From Armatimonadota bacterium (GTDB taxonomy: Bacteria > Sysuimicrobiota > Sysuimicrobiia > Sysuimicrobiales > Sysuimicrobiaceae), in the NCBI GenBank assembly GCA_025059775.1, contig JANXCW010000001.1, forward strand, positions 129,588 to 193,587: a stretch of DNA of 64,000 nucleotides, written 5' to 3'. Both the position numbers and the translations under genes were made by a program. This document shows, in pieces, positions 1 through 8,651 of this stretch; the first letter of the stretch is position 1, and every line of letters begins with the position of its first letter. The notes below the pieces were generated by a model. That model did no database searches and was not told the origin of the DNA. It was given only the letters and a program-made list of their open reading frames with translations.

Positions 1-18
1 CAGCCCCTCCTCCGGAAG

Positions 19-2019
19 GTGGGAAGCCCACCCCCACAGCCCTTCACCCCCTCCGCGTTCCAGTCCCGGGCCCTGCAGGCTCTTCGAACCGGGGACGTGC
101 TGGTGGAAGCCCCTACCGGCAGCGGCAAGACCTGGATCGCGGAGGAGGCCATCCGGGAGGGACTGGAGGAGGGCCGCACCGCCTGGTACACCACGCCGCT
201 CAAGGCCCTCTCCAACCAGAAGTACCGACGGTTCTGCGGTCTGTACGGCGCAGACCGGGTGGGCCTGCTCACGGGCGAGCGTCGCATCCATCCGCAGGCC
301 CCCGTGGTCGTGGCCACCACGGAGATCCTCCGGAACGCCCTCTACGAGGGAGGCATCGCGCCGGACCTGATGGTGTTGGACGAAGCCCACTACCTGAGCG
401 ATCCGGAACGGGGCACCGCATGGGAGGAGATCATCCTGTATGCACCGCCCACCTCTACCCTACTCCTCCTCTCCGCCACCCTTCCCAACCTCCAGGAGCT
501 CGCGGACTGGATGCAGGAGGTCCGGGGGCGTAGGCCCACCATTGTGGAGGAACAGCACCGCCCCGTGCCCCTCGTGGCCATCGCCGCGGACGGCCTGGGT
601 CGTCTGTTGCCCTTGGAGCTGGCCCACCGGGTGGCCCGGTTGGACCGGGCCCCGGACTGGGTCCGGCGGGTGGTGCGATCCCTGGAGCAGGCGCAGCTGC
701 TGCCTGCCATCCTCTTCTTCCCTACCCGCAGGCAGTGCGACGAGGCGGTGCGGGGGCTTTCAACGGCCCGGGCTCCGGGAGAGGAGGAACGGATCTCGGC
801 GTGGGCAGGGTGGGAGGCGGAGTTCCCATATCTGCGGGATCACCCGCAGCGCCGGAGCCTCCTGCGCGCGGGGGTGGCCGCTCACCACGCGGGCCATCTC
901 ACCGCCTGGCGTATGGTGGTGGAGGACTTCCTGGAACGAGGCCTGGTGCGCGCGGTATGCGCCACCACCACCCTAGCCGCAGGCCTGGACGTGCCCGCCC
1001 GTACCGTCCTCCTCACCACCCTGGTGCGCAACAGCCCGGAAGGTCCCGTGGGGCTCAGCGCCACGGAATTCCACCAGATGGCAGGCCGGGCAGGGCGTCG
1101 GGGTCGGGATACCCTAGGGTTCGTGGTGCTCCCCGCCACCCGGCCCGGGGAGCTTGCGGACGGGGAGGCCCTGCTTTCCGCGGAACCAGAGCCCATCCAG
1201 TCCGCCTTCACCCCCAGCTACGCCTCCATCCTCAACCTCCTCCGGTGGCGAACGCTGGAGGAGGCCCTCGCGGAGCTGGACCGATCCCTTGCCGCTTTCC
1301 AGCGCCGGAAGGAGGTCGCTCGGCTGCGTCGCCTGCTGGCACAGATCCCGAGCGGCCCCGCGCGGTCCCTGCCGCAGCTGCGCCGGCGGGAGCGTCGGCG
1401 CGGGGAATTGGAGCGTACCATCCGGGAGCTGGAGGAGGGGCTGCGGGAGGAGTTTGTGCGGCGTGCCCGGGTGCTGCAGTCCTTCGGCTACCTGGACGCG
1501 AACCTGCGGCCCACCTCCGAAGGCGCCTGGGCGGCCCTCCTCCGGCACCCCCGAAGCCTCCTGCTCGCGGAACTGGTCCGCAGGAGGCTCCTGCCGCTTG
1601 AGGCAGAGCGGCTTTCGGCTTACGCGGCGGCCCTCAGCAGCGAGCAGGCACCCAGGCGCGGGGAGGACGCGGATCTGGGAGCCCTGCGGGCCCTGGTCCG
1701 GGAGATCGCGGCCCGGGAGGCGGAGGCAGGGCTACAGCCGGACCCCTTCGTGGAGGAGTTCCAGCCGGAGTGGGACCGGATCCGGCGGCGCCTGGTGCCA
1801 TCGCCCGCGGACCGACGGGCCACCGCCGCGACCCTGTGGGCACGGGGCGTGGCGTTCGAGGCACTGGCAGCGCAGCTGGATGCCCAGGAGGGGGATCTTC
1901 AGCGCATCCTCCTCCAGGCCGCGGAAATCGCCAATCAGCTTGCGGATCTCCCGCACCCGGAGATCCGGGAGGTCGCGGCTAAGACCCGGGATCTCCTGCT
2001 CCGGCCGCCCCTGGTGTGA
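19..2019 (+). CDS. Ski2-like DEAD/DEAH-box RNA helicase (HelY/Mtr4-like)
   Basis: Superfamily 2 ATP-dependent helicase of the Ski2/Mtr4/HelY type, which unwinds RNA and feeds it to exonucleases. Seen directly: Walker A APTGSGKT (residues 31-38), a PLKALSNQKY motif typical of the Ski2 group, DEAH (121-124), SAT (152-154) and motif VI QMAGRAGRRG near residue 355. The C-terminal third is rich in Arg and Leu and probably helical. At 666 residues it is shorter than Mtr4/HelY (about 900 or more), so the C-terminal DSHCT-type region seems reduced or absent. The GTG at 19 is the first start in the window, but the frame is open to base 1, so the true start may lie upstream. The family call is firm; the substrate is inferred. 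Confidence 0.85.
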   Translation: MGSPPPQPFTPSAFQSRALQALRTGDVLVEAPTGSGKTWIAEEAIREGLEEGRTAWYTTPLKALSNQKYRRFCGLYGADRVGLLTGERRIHPQAPVVVATTEILRNALYEGGIAPDLMVLDEAHYLSDPERGTAWEEIILYAPPTSTLLLLSATLPNLQELADWMQEVRGRRPTIVEEQHRPVPLVAIAADGLGRLLPLELAHRVARLDRAPDWVRRVVRSLEQAQLLPAILFFPTRRQCDEAVRGLSTARAPGEEERISAWAGWEAEFPYLRDHPQRRSLLRAGVAAHHAGHLTAWRMVVEDFLERGLVRAVCATTTLAAGLDVPARTVLLTTLVRNSPEGPVGLSATEFHQMAGRAGRRGRDTLGFVVLPATRPGELADGEALLSAEPEPIQSAFTPSYASILNLLRWRTLEEALAELDRSLAAFQRRKEVARLRRLLAQIPSGPARSLPQLRRRERRRGELERTIRELEEGLREEFVRRARVLQSFGYLDANLRPTSEGAWAALLRHPRSLLLAELVRRRLLPLEAERLSAYAAALSSEQAPRRGEDADLGALRALVREIAAREAEAGLQPDPFVEEFQPEWDRIRRRLVPSPADRRATAATLWARGVAFEALAAQLDAQEGDLQRILLQAAEIANQLADLPHPEIREVAAKTRDLLLRPPLV

Positions 2020-2039
2020 GACGTCTGCAGGACGCACCC

Positions 2040-3209
2040 TCATCCCCCCAGTGCCGCCAGAGCTTGGTCTCGGGCCCGCTGGGCCACCTCCCGGTTTCTC
2101 CTTCGGAGGCTAACCGGCGCGTCCTGGGAGGGATCGTCCCGCATGCGCCTGGGGAGCTCCACGGGGGATTCCGGTTGCCAGGCGGCGATCCAGGAAGGGG
2201 GGACCTCCTCCGGGAGGAGCTGGTGGGAGACCACGGCATACACCAGGGCCCACGCCCGGGGCACCACCCGCCAGATCTCGTAGCCTCCCCCGCCCGTGGC
2301 GAGCCACCGACCCGCGCAGAGCTCGTGGGCGAGCTCGTGCATCCGGCGGGCGAAGTGCTCTGCGGTGTGCGTGGTGCAGCAGAGGTCCGTGAGGGGGTCC
2401 AGCCGGTGGGTGTCGCATCCGTGCTGGCTAACGATCACATCGGGCCGGAATGCCCGCGCCACCTCCGGTACCACCAGCTCGAAGCACTCGATCCAGGAGA
2501 GGTCGTCCGTGCCCGGCAGGAGCGGCACGTTCACCGCATACCCCATCCCAGCACCCCGCCCCGTCTCGCTCACGAACCCCGTGCCAGGAAAGAGGTACTC
2601 CCCGCTCTCGTGCAGGGAGACGGTGAGGACCTCCGGGGAGTCGTAGAAGATGGCCTGCACCCCGTCCCCGTGATGGGCATCGCCATCTACATACAGCACC
2701 CGCCAACCCCGTCGCTGGAAGAACTCGCACGCCACGGCCACATCGTTGTAGATGCAGAACCCGCTTGCCTGCGCCCGCATGGCGTGATGCAGCCCCCCGG
2801 AGGGATGAAACGCGTGCACGAAGTACCCTCCTGCAATCCCCTCCGCAGCTACCAGGGCACCGCCCACGATGGTGGCTGCGGCCTCGTGCATGCCGGCAAA
2901 GGGCGGGTTGTCTCCGGGCCCGAACCCGAACATCCGGCCCAGCACAGGCTGTGCGGGGTCCGCCCCTAAGGCCCGGACCGCGGCGATGTAGTCTGGGTCG
3001 TGCACGATCCGCAGCTCCTCCTCCGTGGCCTGCCGGGGCGGGAGGATCCCCACCTCTTCCCCTTCCAGAACCCCCAGGGTCTGGAGGAGATCCACGGTGA
3101 GCTGGAGGCGCCGACTGTTCAGCGGGTGCCCGCCGCCGAAGTCGTAGCGCAGACAGGCCTCGCTGTAGAGGAGGGGGAATTTCGGCAGGGCACGCGCGGG
3201 ACGATCCAC
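2040..3209 (-). CDS. acuC: Histone-deacetylase-fold protein, AcuC type
   Basis: Zinc-dependent deacetylase of the arginase/HDAC fold, close to AcuC, which removes acetyl groups from lysines of acetyl-CoA synthetase. Seen: paired His (141-142) in GGLHHA, the metal-binding stretch VDGDAHHGDG with D177 and H179, a third ligand D266 in QHGCDTH, and the active-site Tyr in GGGGY (about 310). All residues needed for catalysis are present. At 389 residues it has normal AcuC length. The GTG start is preceded by a good Shine-Dalgarno (GGAGGG on the minus strand). It is transcribed convergently with the helicase, 20 bp apart. An acyl-CoA synthetase at 9896 is a possible substrate, but that is inference. 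Confidence 0.88.
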   Translation of the reverse strand: MDRPARALPKFPLLYSEACLRYDFGGGHPLNSRRLQLTVDLLQTLGVLEGEEVGILPPRQATEEELRIVHDPDYIAAVRALGADPAQPVLGRMFGFGPGDNPPFAGMHEAAATIVGGALVAAEGIAGGYFVHAFHPSGGLHHAMRAQASGFCIYNDVAVACEFFQRRGWRVLYVDGDAHHGDGVQAIFYDSPEVLTVSLHESGEYLFPGTGFVSETGRGAGMGYAVNVPLLPGTDDLSWIECFELVVPEVARAFRPDVIVSQHGCDTHRLDPLTDLCCTTHTAEHFARRMHELAHELCAGRWLATGGGGYEIWRVVPRAWALVYAVVSHQLLPEEVPPSWIAAWQPESPVELPRRMRDDPSQDAPVSLRRRNREVAQRARDQALAALGG

Positions 3210-3258
3210 GGAACTCCCTCCTCAGGCGAACCGAGCTTCCCCCTCTATCCTCCCGGAG

Positions 3259-3286
3259 TCCACACCTTCTGTCCACGCCCTATCCT
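3259..3286 (+). promoter_or_regulatory. Candidate leaderless promoter for the receiver-like gene
   Basis: TCCACA (3259-3264), a 16-nt spacer and TATCCT (3281-3286) lie 6 nt before the GTG start at 3293. With normal spacing, transcription would start at or next to the start codon, and no Shine-Dalgarno is present. The -35 is a weak match. Confidence 0.4.
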
Positions 3287-3292
3287 GGGGGT

Positions 3293-3649
3293 GTGGATCT
3301 CCTCCTCATCGTGCCGGACCGGAGGCTGCGGTCGCTGCTGTTGGCGCAGCTCGGAGAAGAGGGCTACGGGGTGGCCGCGGTCCCCACCGTCCGGCACGGC
3401 CGCCTCCTCCTGCGCGAGGGCCTTCGCCCGAGGCTGGTGGTGCTGGACCTCACGGCGCTGCAGGAGCCGGACGAGACTATCCTGCGCCTGAAGGAGGAAG
3501 CGCAGGCCCCCATTCTGGCCCTTGGGGGTGCGGTGGAACGGGCGCAGGCAGGGCGGTTGGGGCTGGAGATGCTCCCCCGTCCGTTCACCGTCGCGCAGCT
3601 CATAGCCCGAATCCGGGCCCGGTTCCCACCTCAGGCGTCCACTCAGTAG
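3293..3649 (+). CDS. Single-domain response-regulator-like (REC) protein
   Basis: A 118-residue protein with a receiver-like alpha/beta pattern: a hydrophobic strand followed by VPD at the acidic pocket, VVLDL with the candidate phospho-Asp D52, and a PRP near residue 97 where receivers normally have Lys-Pro. The N-terminal acidic pair is reduced to one Asp and the conserved Lys is Arg, so phosphorylation chemistry is doubtful. There is no output domain and no histidine kinase nearby. The GTG start has no Shine-Dalgarno and sits 6 nt after a TATCCT box. The 3' end overlaps the convergent glycosyltransferase by 7 bp. Confidence 0.6.
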   Translation: MDLLLIVPDRRLRSLLLAQLGEEGYGVAAVPTVRHGRLLLREGLRPRLVVLDLTALQEPDETILRLKEEAQAPILALGGAVERAQAGRLGLEMLPRPFTVAQLIARIRARFPPQASTQ

Positions 3650-4344
3650 GGCCACCGGCGTCCGATTCCCACGTGGGCCAGGGCCCACCGGAAGAACACC
3701 ACCAGCACACCCAGGCGGAGGGGAAGGGCCCGCAGCCGACGCGGGGATGTGTAGATGGCCTCTTCCGTCACGTGCCCGACCCGGATCCCGCCCCGCTGCA
3801 GCCGCTGGAGGAACTCCAGGTCTTCCGCGATCTGCAGCTGCGCGTCCAGCATCCCGAAGTGGTTGAACAGATCGCGGGCGCAGTAGAACATCTGGGCCCG
3901 GATGCCGAACAGGCGCTTCCCGAACTCCAGGAGGGCAAAAAAGCCCCGGTCCACGGGGTCCAGGGAGTCCGCGAGCACCGCGATGCTGCCCGCCTGCTCG
4001 CCGGCCGCGGCGCGACGGGCAAGGGCATCCAGGAGCCCCGGGCTCATGCGGGAATCCGCGTCGAGGAAGACCACCCATCGGCCCCGCGCCGCGGCCACTC
4101 CCAGGTTCTTCGCCCGGGATCGCCCGGGTTGGGGTTCCCGGATGAGCCGTAGGGAGAGGTGCGGATGCTCCCTCGCGAAGGCGGACACCACCTCCGCGGT
4201 GCGATCCCGCGAGCCGTTGTCCACCACCACCACCTCCACCCGGTCGAGGGGGTAATCCTGATCCAGCACGGATCGGAGGGCTCCCTGGATGTAGGCCTCC
4301 TCGTCCCGGGCGGGGATGACGATGGAGAACTCCGGTTCAGGCAT
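3643..4344 (-). CDS. Family 2 glycosyltransferase
   Basis: GT-A fold glycosyltransferase that would transfer a sugar from a nucleotide-sugar donor, probably for envelope polysaccharide or glycolipid. Seen: FSIVIPARDEE at the N-terminus, VVVDNGS, the metal-binding FLDADSR (DxD-like) near residue 92, and an EDLEF acceptor-side motif near residue 180. A hydrophobic C-terminal stretch may associate with the membrane. I chose the ATG at 4344 (233 residues) because the frame further upstream is Ser/Pro-rich and overlaps the preceding gene. This start overlaps that gene's stop by 8 bp, suggesting translational coupling. The acceptor is unknown. Confidence 0.85.
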   Translation of the reverse strand: MPEPEFSIVIPARDEEAYIQGALRSVLDQDYPLDRVEVVVVDNGSRDRTAEVVSAFAREHPHLSLRLIREPQPGRSRAKNLGVAAARGRWVVFLDADSRMSPGLLDALARRAAAGEQAGSIAVLADSLDPVDRGFFALLEFGKRLFGIRAQMFYCARDLFNHFGMLDAQLQIAEDLEFLQRLQRGGIRVGHVTEEAIYTSPRRLRALPLRLGVLVVFFRWALAHVGIGRRWPY

Positions 4345-5071
4345 CGAGGAGGGCTCCGTAGGTGGTGGGACGTCGCCCGCGGAGGAGGCGGGCCAGCTGC
4401 GCCAGCCGGACGCGCGCCACGGATGAGCGAGGCGCGTCCTGAGGGTGGAAGAAGGCGGTGACGCACGGAAACCGCAGCCACGCGAGGGCAAGCCCCACCC
4501 AACACCCGAGCCCCACCAGGGCCTCGTGTATCCCTCCCGTACCCACGTGTCCGAACCAAGGAAGGAGCCGCCGGCGGCCCGTCTGGACCTCCAGCAGAGT
4601 GCTCATCCCCAGAAGGTACCGGAAACCCAGGCGCCGCAGCACCTCCGGGAGCTCCCGGGTGGCGAGCCACCCGGGCGGACAGAACCCCTGTACCGGAATT
4701 CCCAGCTCCTCCAGCGCCCAGCGCCCGGCCCGGATCCGGGCCTCCATCTCATCCTGCGGGAGGCTTGCGAACTCCGCGTCCCGGGGAGCGAAACACCGCC
4801 CCCGCCATCGGGTGGCCCAGCTCCCCCGCAGGGGTCCCGCGATCCGGTGGGTGTAGCCGTGCAGCACCACCTCCGAACCCCGCTCCCTCTCCTCCCGCAG
4901 CAGCCGGACCAGATCGGGATGATCCGCCAGCCGCGTACTCCCGCCCTCATGGGGGATCACCAGGAGCACCCGGGGAAAGGCTCCGAAACCGTCCAGGGCC
5001 CGCAGGAGCCAGCGCACACCCGCCTGCTGCGAGGGACACACGTCGTGAACGCAGACCACCACCCACGCCAC
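4337..5071 (-). CDS. DUF2334-type polysaccharide deacetylase-like protein
   Basis: NodB-fold protein of the DUF2334 group. Seen: a VHDV motif (Asp/His) close to the N-terminus, a second His cluster LHGYTH near residue 91, and FCPPGW near residue 131, as in metal-dependent carbohydrate deacetylases. At 244 residues it is normal for the group. It has no clear signal peptide. It is the first gene of a two-gene unit with the overlapping GT2 gene downstream, so it probably acts in glycan or glycolipid modification. The GTG start faces the rpe promoter region divergently. The substrate is unknown. Confidence 0.72.
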   Translation of the reverse strand: MAWVVVCVHDVCPSQQAGVRWLLRALDGFGAFPRVLLVIPHEGGSTRLADHPDLVRLLREERERGSEVVLHGYTHRIAGPLRGSWATRWRGRCFAPRDAEFASLPQDEMEARIRAGRWALEELGIPVQGFCPPGWLATRELPEVLRRLGFRYLLGMSTLLEVQTGRRRLLPWFGHVGTGGIHEALVGLGCWVGLALAWLRFPCVTAFFHPQDAPRSSVARVRLAQLARLLRGRRPTTYGALLDA

Positions 5072-5086
5072 GGAAACTGAAACCTA

Positions 5087-5095
5087 TGGTACACT
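5087..5095 (+). promoter_or_regulatory. Extended -10 element upstream of rpe
   Basis: TGGTACACT matches an extended -10 (TGn plus TACACT at 5090-5095). No convincing -35 is seen at 16-18 nt. The expected transcript would carry a leader of about 55 nt with a Shine-Dalgarno. Near-identical boxes occur at 13420, 51108 and 53195. Confidence 0.4.
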
Positions 5096-5156
5096 GCTCG
5101 CGACGCGTGCAGCAAAGCCCGGGCGCAGGAGCTCCCGGGTGGGACGGAGGTGGCGG

Positions 5157-5831
5157 GTGGTCCGGATCGCACCCTCCATCATCGCCGCGGATTTCTGGCG
5201 GCTGGGGGAGGAGGTGAGCCGCGCGGAGGCGGGCGGTGCGGACCTGCTCCACGTGGATGTGATGGACGGCCACTTCGCCCCCAACCTCACCGTGGGCCCC
5301 CTCGTGGTGGAGGCCCTCCGCCGCCATACCCACCTACCCCTGGACGTACACCTCATGCTGGCGGATCCCGACCGGTTCCTGGAGGCGTTCTGGGAAGCGG
5401 GGGCGTGGGGGCTCACGGTGCACGTGGAGGCGTGCCCGCACCTGCACCGCACAGTGAGCCGGATCCGGAAGCTGGGCCTGCGGGCGGGCGTGGCCCTCAA
5501 CCCTGCCACCCCCCTCTGGGTCCTGGAGGAGATCCTTCCTGAGGTGGATCTGGTGCTGGTGATGAGTGTGAATCCGGGATTCTCCGGTCAGGCCTTCCTC
5601 CCCGCAAGCCTGGAGAAGGTGCGGCGGCTGCGGGCCCTGGTGGAAGCCCGGGGGCTATCCGTGGACATCGAGGTGGACGGAGGGATCCACCCGGGGAACG
5701 CCCGGGCCCTGGTGGAGGCAGGTGCCACCATCCTCGTGGCCGCCTCCGCGGTATTCGGGCCGGGCAAGGACCCCGCGGTTACCGTCCGGGCCCTCCGGGA
5801 GGCTGCTACGGGATCCACCATTCCCCGCTGA
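5157..5831 (+). CDS. rpe: Ribulose-phosphate 3-epimerase
   Basis: Cytoplasmic TIM-barrel enzyme that interconverts ribulose 5-phosphate and xylulose 5-phosphate in the pentose phosphate pathway. Seen: APSIIAADF at the N-terminus, the metal-site motif HVDVMDGHFAPN, DVHLML, VMSVNPGF, and EVDGGI near the C-terminus with a GA(S)AVF phosphate-binding end. The 224-residue length is typical. I chose the GTG at 5157 because GGAGG lies at 5146-5150 with a 6-nt spacer; the GTG at 5139 lacks one. The gene is monocistronic here, and the next gene is convergent 5 bp away. Confidence 0.93.
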   Translation: MVRIAPSIIAADFWRLGEEVSRAEAGGADLLHVDVMDGHFAPNLTVGPLVVEALRRHTHLPLDVHLMLADPDRFLEAFWEAGAWGLTVHVEACPHLHRTVSRIRKLGLRAGVALNPATPLWVLEEILPEVDLVLVMSVNPGFSGQAFLPASLEKVRRLRALVEARGLSVDIEVDGGIHPGNARALVEAGATILVAASAVFGPGKDPAVTVRALREAATGSTIPR

Positions 5832-5836
5832 GTGGC

Positions 5837-6812
5837 TCAGAACCCCCGGACGTTCTTCTCCCGATAGTAGCGGATGGCCCCGGGATGGAACGGGATGGGG
5901 GTACGGCCCGCGATCCGCAGGAGGCTGATGTTCTTCGCCTCCGCGTGTACCGTCTCCAGCTCCCGCTTACGCTCGAAGAGCAGCTTGGTGATCTCGTAGG
6001 CGAGCTCCTCGGGAAAGTCCTTATGCACCACCAGAAGGTTCGCCACGATCACGGTGGGCACGTCCCGATCCATCCCCGGATAGACGATGCGGGAGATCAC
6101 GCCCCGGGCGTATAGGTTGCCGTACTCCCTTTGCAGGGTCTCCAGAACCGGATCAAGGGGCACCAGGCGCACCCGGATCCCGGGGGAACTGGCGAGATCC
6201 AGCACCGCGGGGGTAGGGAGCCCCCCGCTCCAGAAGAAGGCGTCGATCTTCCGATCCCGCAGGGCATCCGCGCTAGGTGCTACGCCCAGCCGCTCCTTGC
6301 GAATGTCCCGGTCTGGATCCAGACCCGCGGCCCGGAGGATGCGCAGGGCCGTGACCTCCGTGCCGCTCCCCGGGGAGCCCACGGAGACGCGCTTGCCCCG
6401 CAGGTCCGCCACGGTGCTGATCCCGGTTCCCTCCAAGGTTACCAGGTGGTTGTAGTTGTCGTAGAAGGGGCGCGAGCACCCGGATGGGAATGGGGGCTCC
6501 CCGGAAGTCCGCAAGCCCCCTCCACGCGTCGTAGGCGGTGTCGTTGAGGGTGAAGGCGATGTCCGCGCGCTTGGCGCCAATCAGGCGCATGTTGTCCACC
6601 GAGGCGCTGGTGACCTCCGCGGTGGCCTGAACGCCCGGAATGTGCTGGGAGATGAGCCGGGCAAGTCCGCCGCCCAGTACGAAGTACACCCCACCGGTCC
6701 CGCCCGTGGCGATGGAGATCCGGCGCATGGTGGGGCCGGAGATCGCCGTGCCCGCGAGCAGGAACGCCACCAGGACCGTACTTCCCAGCCGTATTCCCCG
6801 TCTGGTCCGCAT
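5837..6812 (-). pseudogene. TAXI-family TRAP solute-binding protein, interrupted by a frameshift
   Basis: Periplasmic receptor of the TAXI class (TRAP transporter-associated immunogenic protein). The 5' part starts at ATG 6812 behind a strong GGAGGG, has a signal peptide (residues 1 to about 27) and reads ATGGTGGVYFVLGG, the TAXI hallmark. It continues normally to RVLAPL. The homologous reading then resumes in another frame as YDNYNHLVTLEG and runs through GSPGSGTEVTALRIL to the end at 5837. The break is at 6461-6470 (CCCCTTC on the minus strand) and is explained by one extra base. Restored, the protein would be about 324 residues, normal for TAXI. No TRAP permease gene lies next to it. The frameshift may be a sequencing or assembly error in a C-run or a real inactivation. 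Confidence 0.8.
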
Positions 6813-6896
6813 GGTCCTCTCCCTCCTCCGATTCAAGTTTCTTCTTCGGACCCACCGCGCCCTCCTCCCTCGTTGCGCCGCGGGCGGGGGTGACCC

Positions 6897-8648
6897 ATGA
6901 TGAATCTGTTTCGAGGTGATGGCGTGGTGCGAAGGGGAATCCTGGTTGGGCTCGCGGTCCTGACGGTGGCGGGGTCGGTGGCGGCCCACCCTGAGGGGGA
7001 GATCTTTCCCGTGGAGCGCATCCGGCCCGGGATGCGGGGAATAGGGCGCACGGTGGTCTCGGGTACCCGGGTGGAGGAGTTCGCGTTTGAGGTGCTGGGG
7101 GTGACCCGAGGTCCTGGGTTCCCGCTCGTGCTGTTCCGAGCTTTCGGCCCCCTCATCCGGCGGTCCGGCGGGATCGCCGCGGGGATGAGCGGGAGCCCCA
7201 TGTACCTCCAGGGGCGGATCGCGGGGGCGCTCTCCTACGGATATGCCTCCGCGGGGCCCGACAGCGACCTCGGCCTATTCACGCCTATCGGGGCCATGCT
7301 GGAGGTGCTCCAAAGGGACATCATACCCCATGGCCCCGTCGTCCTGGATCGACCCGTGCGGATTGGGGGCCGCACGGTGCGCTCCGTGGTCCTGGTGGAA
7401 GACCCCTTTGCGGCGCGTCGGATCAATGCCGCAGGCGGGCCGGTGGCGGCCATGACGCCCGTGGTCACCCCGCTCCTGGTCTCCGGTATAGATGGGCAGG
7501 CCCTCCGGATGCTCCAGCAGGCCCTGGAATCCTACCCCGTGCTTCCGGTCCAGGCTCCGGTGAAGTCCCGTGTGTTCGAGACGCCGCTGGTGCCGGGCAG
7601 CGCCATCGGGGTGGCCCTCGTACAGGGAGATGTCTCCATCGCGGCCATCGGCACCCTCACATACCGGAGGGGTCGTCGCTTCCTGGCCTTCGGCCACCCC
7701 GTGCTCGGCATGGGGGAGGCCCGTTACCTCCTCACCCCTGCCTACGTGCACACCGTGGTCCGCAGCACGGTCCTGCCCTTCAAGCTGGGAGATCTGGGGA
7801 CCGTGGTGGGCGTGGTGCGTCAGGATCGGCGGGCCGCCATCGGAGGAGAGATCGGCGTCGTCCCTCCCGTGTTCTCCGTGCAGGTCACCACCACGGATGT
7901 GGAAAGCGGGCGGTCCCGCACCCTGCGCATGCAGGTGGTGTCGAGGCGGGATCTCGCCCGGCTCCTGGTGCCTTCCGTGGTGCTGAGCGCCGTCCAGCGG
8001 GGGTGGGATGCCGGGGGAGAGGGGACCGCGGAGGTCACCGTACGCATCCGGGGGGTCGGGCTTCCGCGGGAGGCGGTGCGCGCCCACGTGGTCTACAGCC
8101 CCACGAACGCGCCTGCCGCGGTACTCCCCGATGTCTCCGGGGCCCTGCGCTTGGTGTTTCGACCCGATGACGCGGTGCGGCCCGTGGATCTGCGCCTGGA
8201 GGTGAAGCTCACCCGGGCGGCCCGCACCGCGACCCTGGTGGATGTGGAGGCGCCGGAGCGCACGGTCGCGGTAGGAGAGACCCTCCGGGTGAAGCTGCTC
8301 CTTCGGCCTACGGGGGGTCGGCCGGAGGAGCGCACCGCGGAACTCCCAATCCCCCCGGACTTCCCCCGGGGGAGCGCCCGGCTCGTGGTGACCCCCGCAG
8401 GGCTCCTCGCGGGGACCGGCCCGCAGCCTGAGGGGCCTAGCTTCGAGCGTCTGGAGGAGGAGGTCACGGCGTTCGAGACCCTTGGCCGCAACACGGACGT
8501 GGTCGTGCAGCTCCTCCCCGCGGACACCCCACCCGCCCAGAATCCGGCCCGCCGGTTTTTCCAGCTCCAGCGCTACCCCTCCGAGTTGGTGCGCACACCG
8601 TGGGCGGTTGGGGGGGAGGCGGTCATGCTTCCCATCACCGTGCGGTAG
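6897..8648 (+). CDS. SpoIVB-type (peptidase S55) domain protein, exported
   Basis: Serine peptidase-like protein with an S55/SpoIVB domain. Seen: a Sec signal sequence near residues 11-30, a PGMRGIGRTVVSG motif (PDZ/S55 entry region), and GIAAGMSGSPMY with candidate nucleophile S98, then GALSYG. A later FGHPVLGMGE motif is also typical of these proteins. The C-terminal 200 or so residues look like beta-rich repeats of unknown role. At 583 residues it is longer than sporulation SpoIVB (about 425), and no sporulation genes are visible, so an envelope role is more likely than sporulation. Two ATGs (6897 and 6900) and a GTG at 6924 are possible starts. Confidence 0.75.
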   Translation: MMNLFRGDGVVRRGILVGLAVLTVAGSVAAHPEGEIFPVERIRPGMRGIGRTVVSGTRVEEFAFEVLGVTRGPGFPLVLFRAFGPLIRRSGGIAAGMSGSPMYLQGRIAGALSYGYASAGPDSDLGLFTPIGAMLEVLQRDIIPHGPVVLDRPVRIGGRTVRSVVLVEDPFAARRINAAGGPVAAMTPVVTPLLVSGIDGQALRMLQQALESYPVLPVQAPVKSRVFETPLVPGSAIGVALVQGDVSIAAIGTLTYRRGRRFLAFGHPVLGMGEARYLLTPAYVHTVVRSTVLPFKLGDLGTVVGVVRQDRRAAIGGEIGVVPPVFSVQVTTTDVESGRSRTLRMQVVSRRDLARLLVPSVVLSAVQRGWDAGGEGTAEVTVRIRGVGLPREAVRAHVVYSPTNAPAAVLPDVSGALRLVFRPDDAVRPVDLRLEVKLTRAARTATLVDVEAPERTVAVGETLRVKLLLRPTGGRPEERTAELPIPPDFPRGSARLVVTPAGLLAGTGPQPEGPSFERLEEEVTAFETLGRNTDVVVQLLPADTPPAQNPARRFFQLQRYPSELVRTPWAVGGEAVMLPITVR

Positions 8649-8651
8649 GGA

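Noticed and set aside
6455-6475. Programmed ribosomal frameshift in the TAXI gene
   Set aside because: No slippery heptamer or downstream structure is evident, and TAXI proteins are not known to be frameshifted; a simple indel is likelier.
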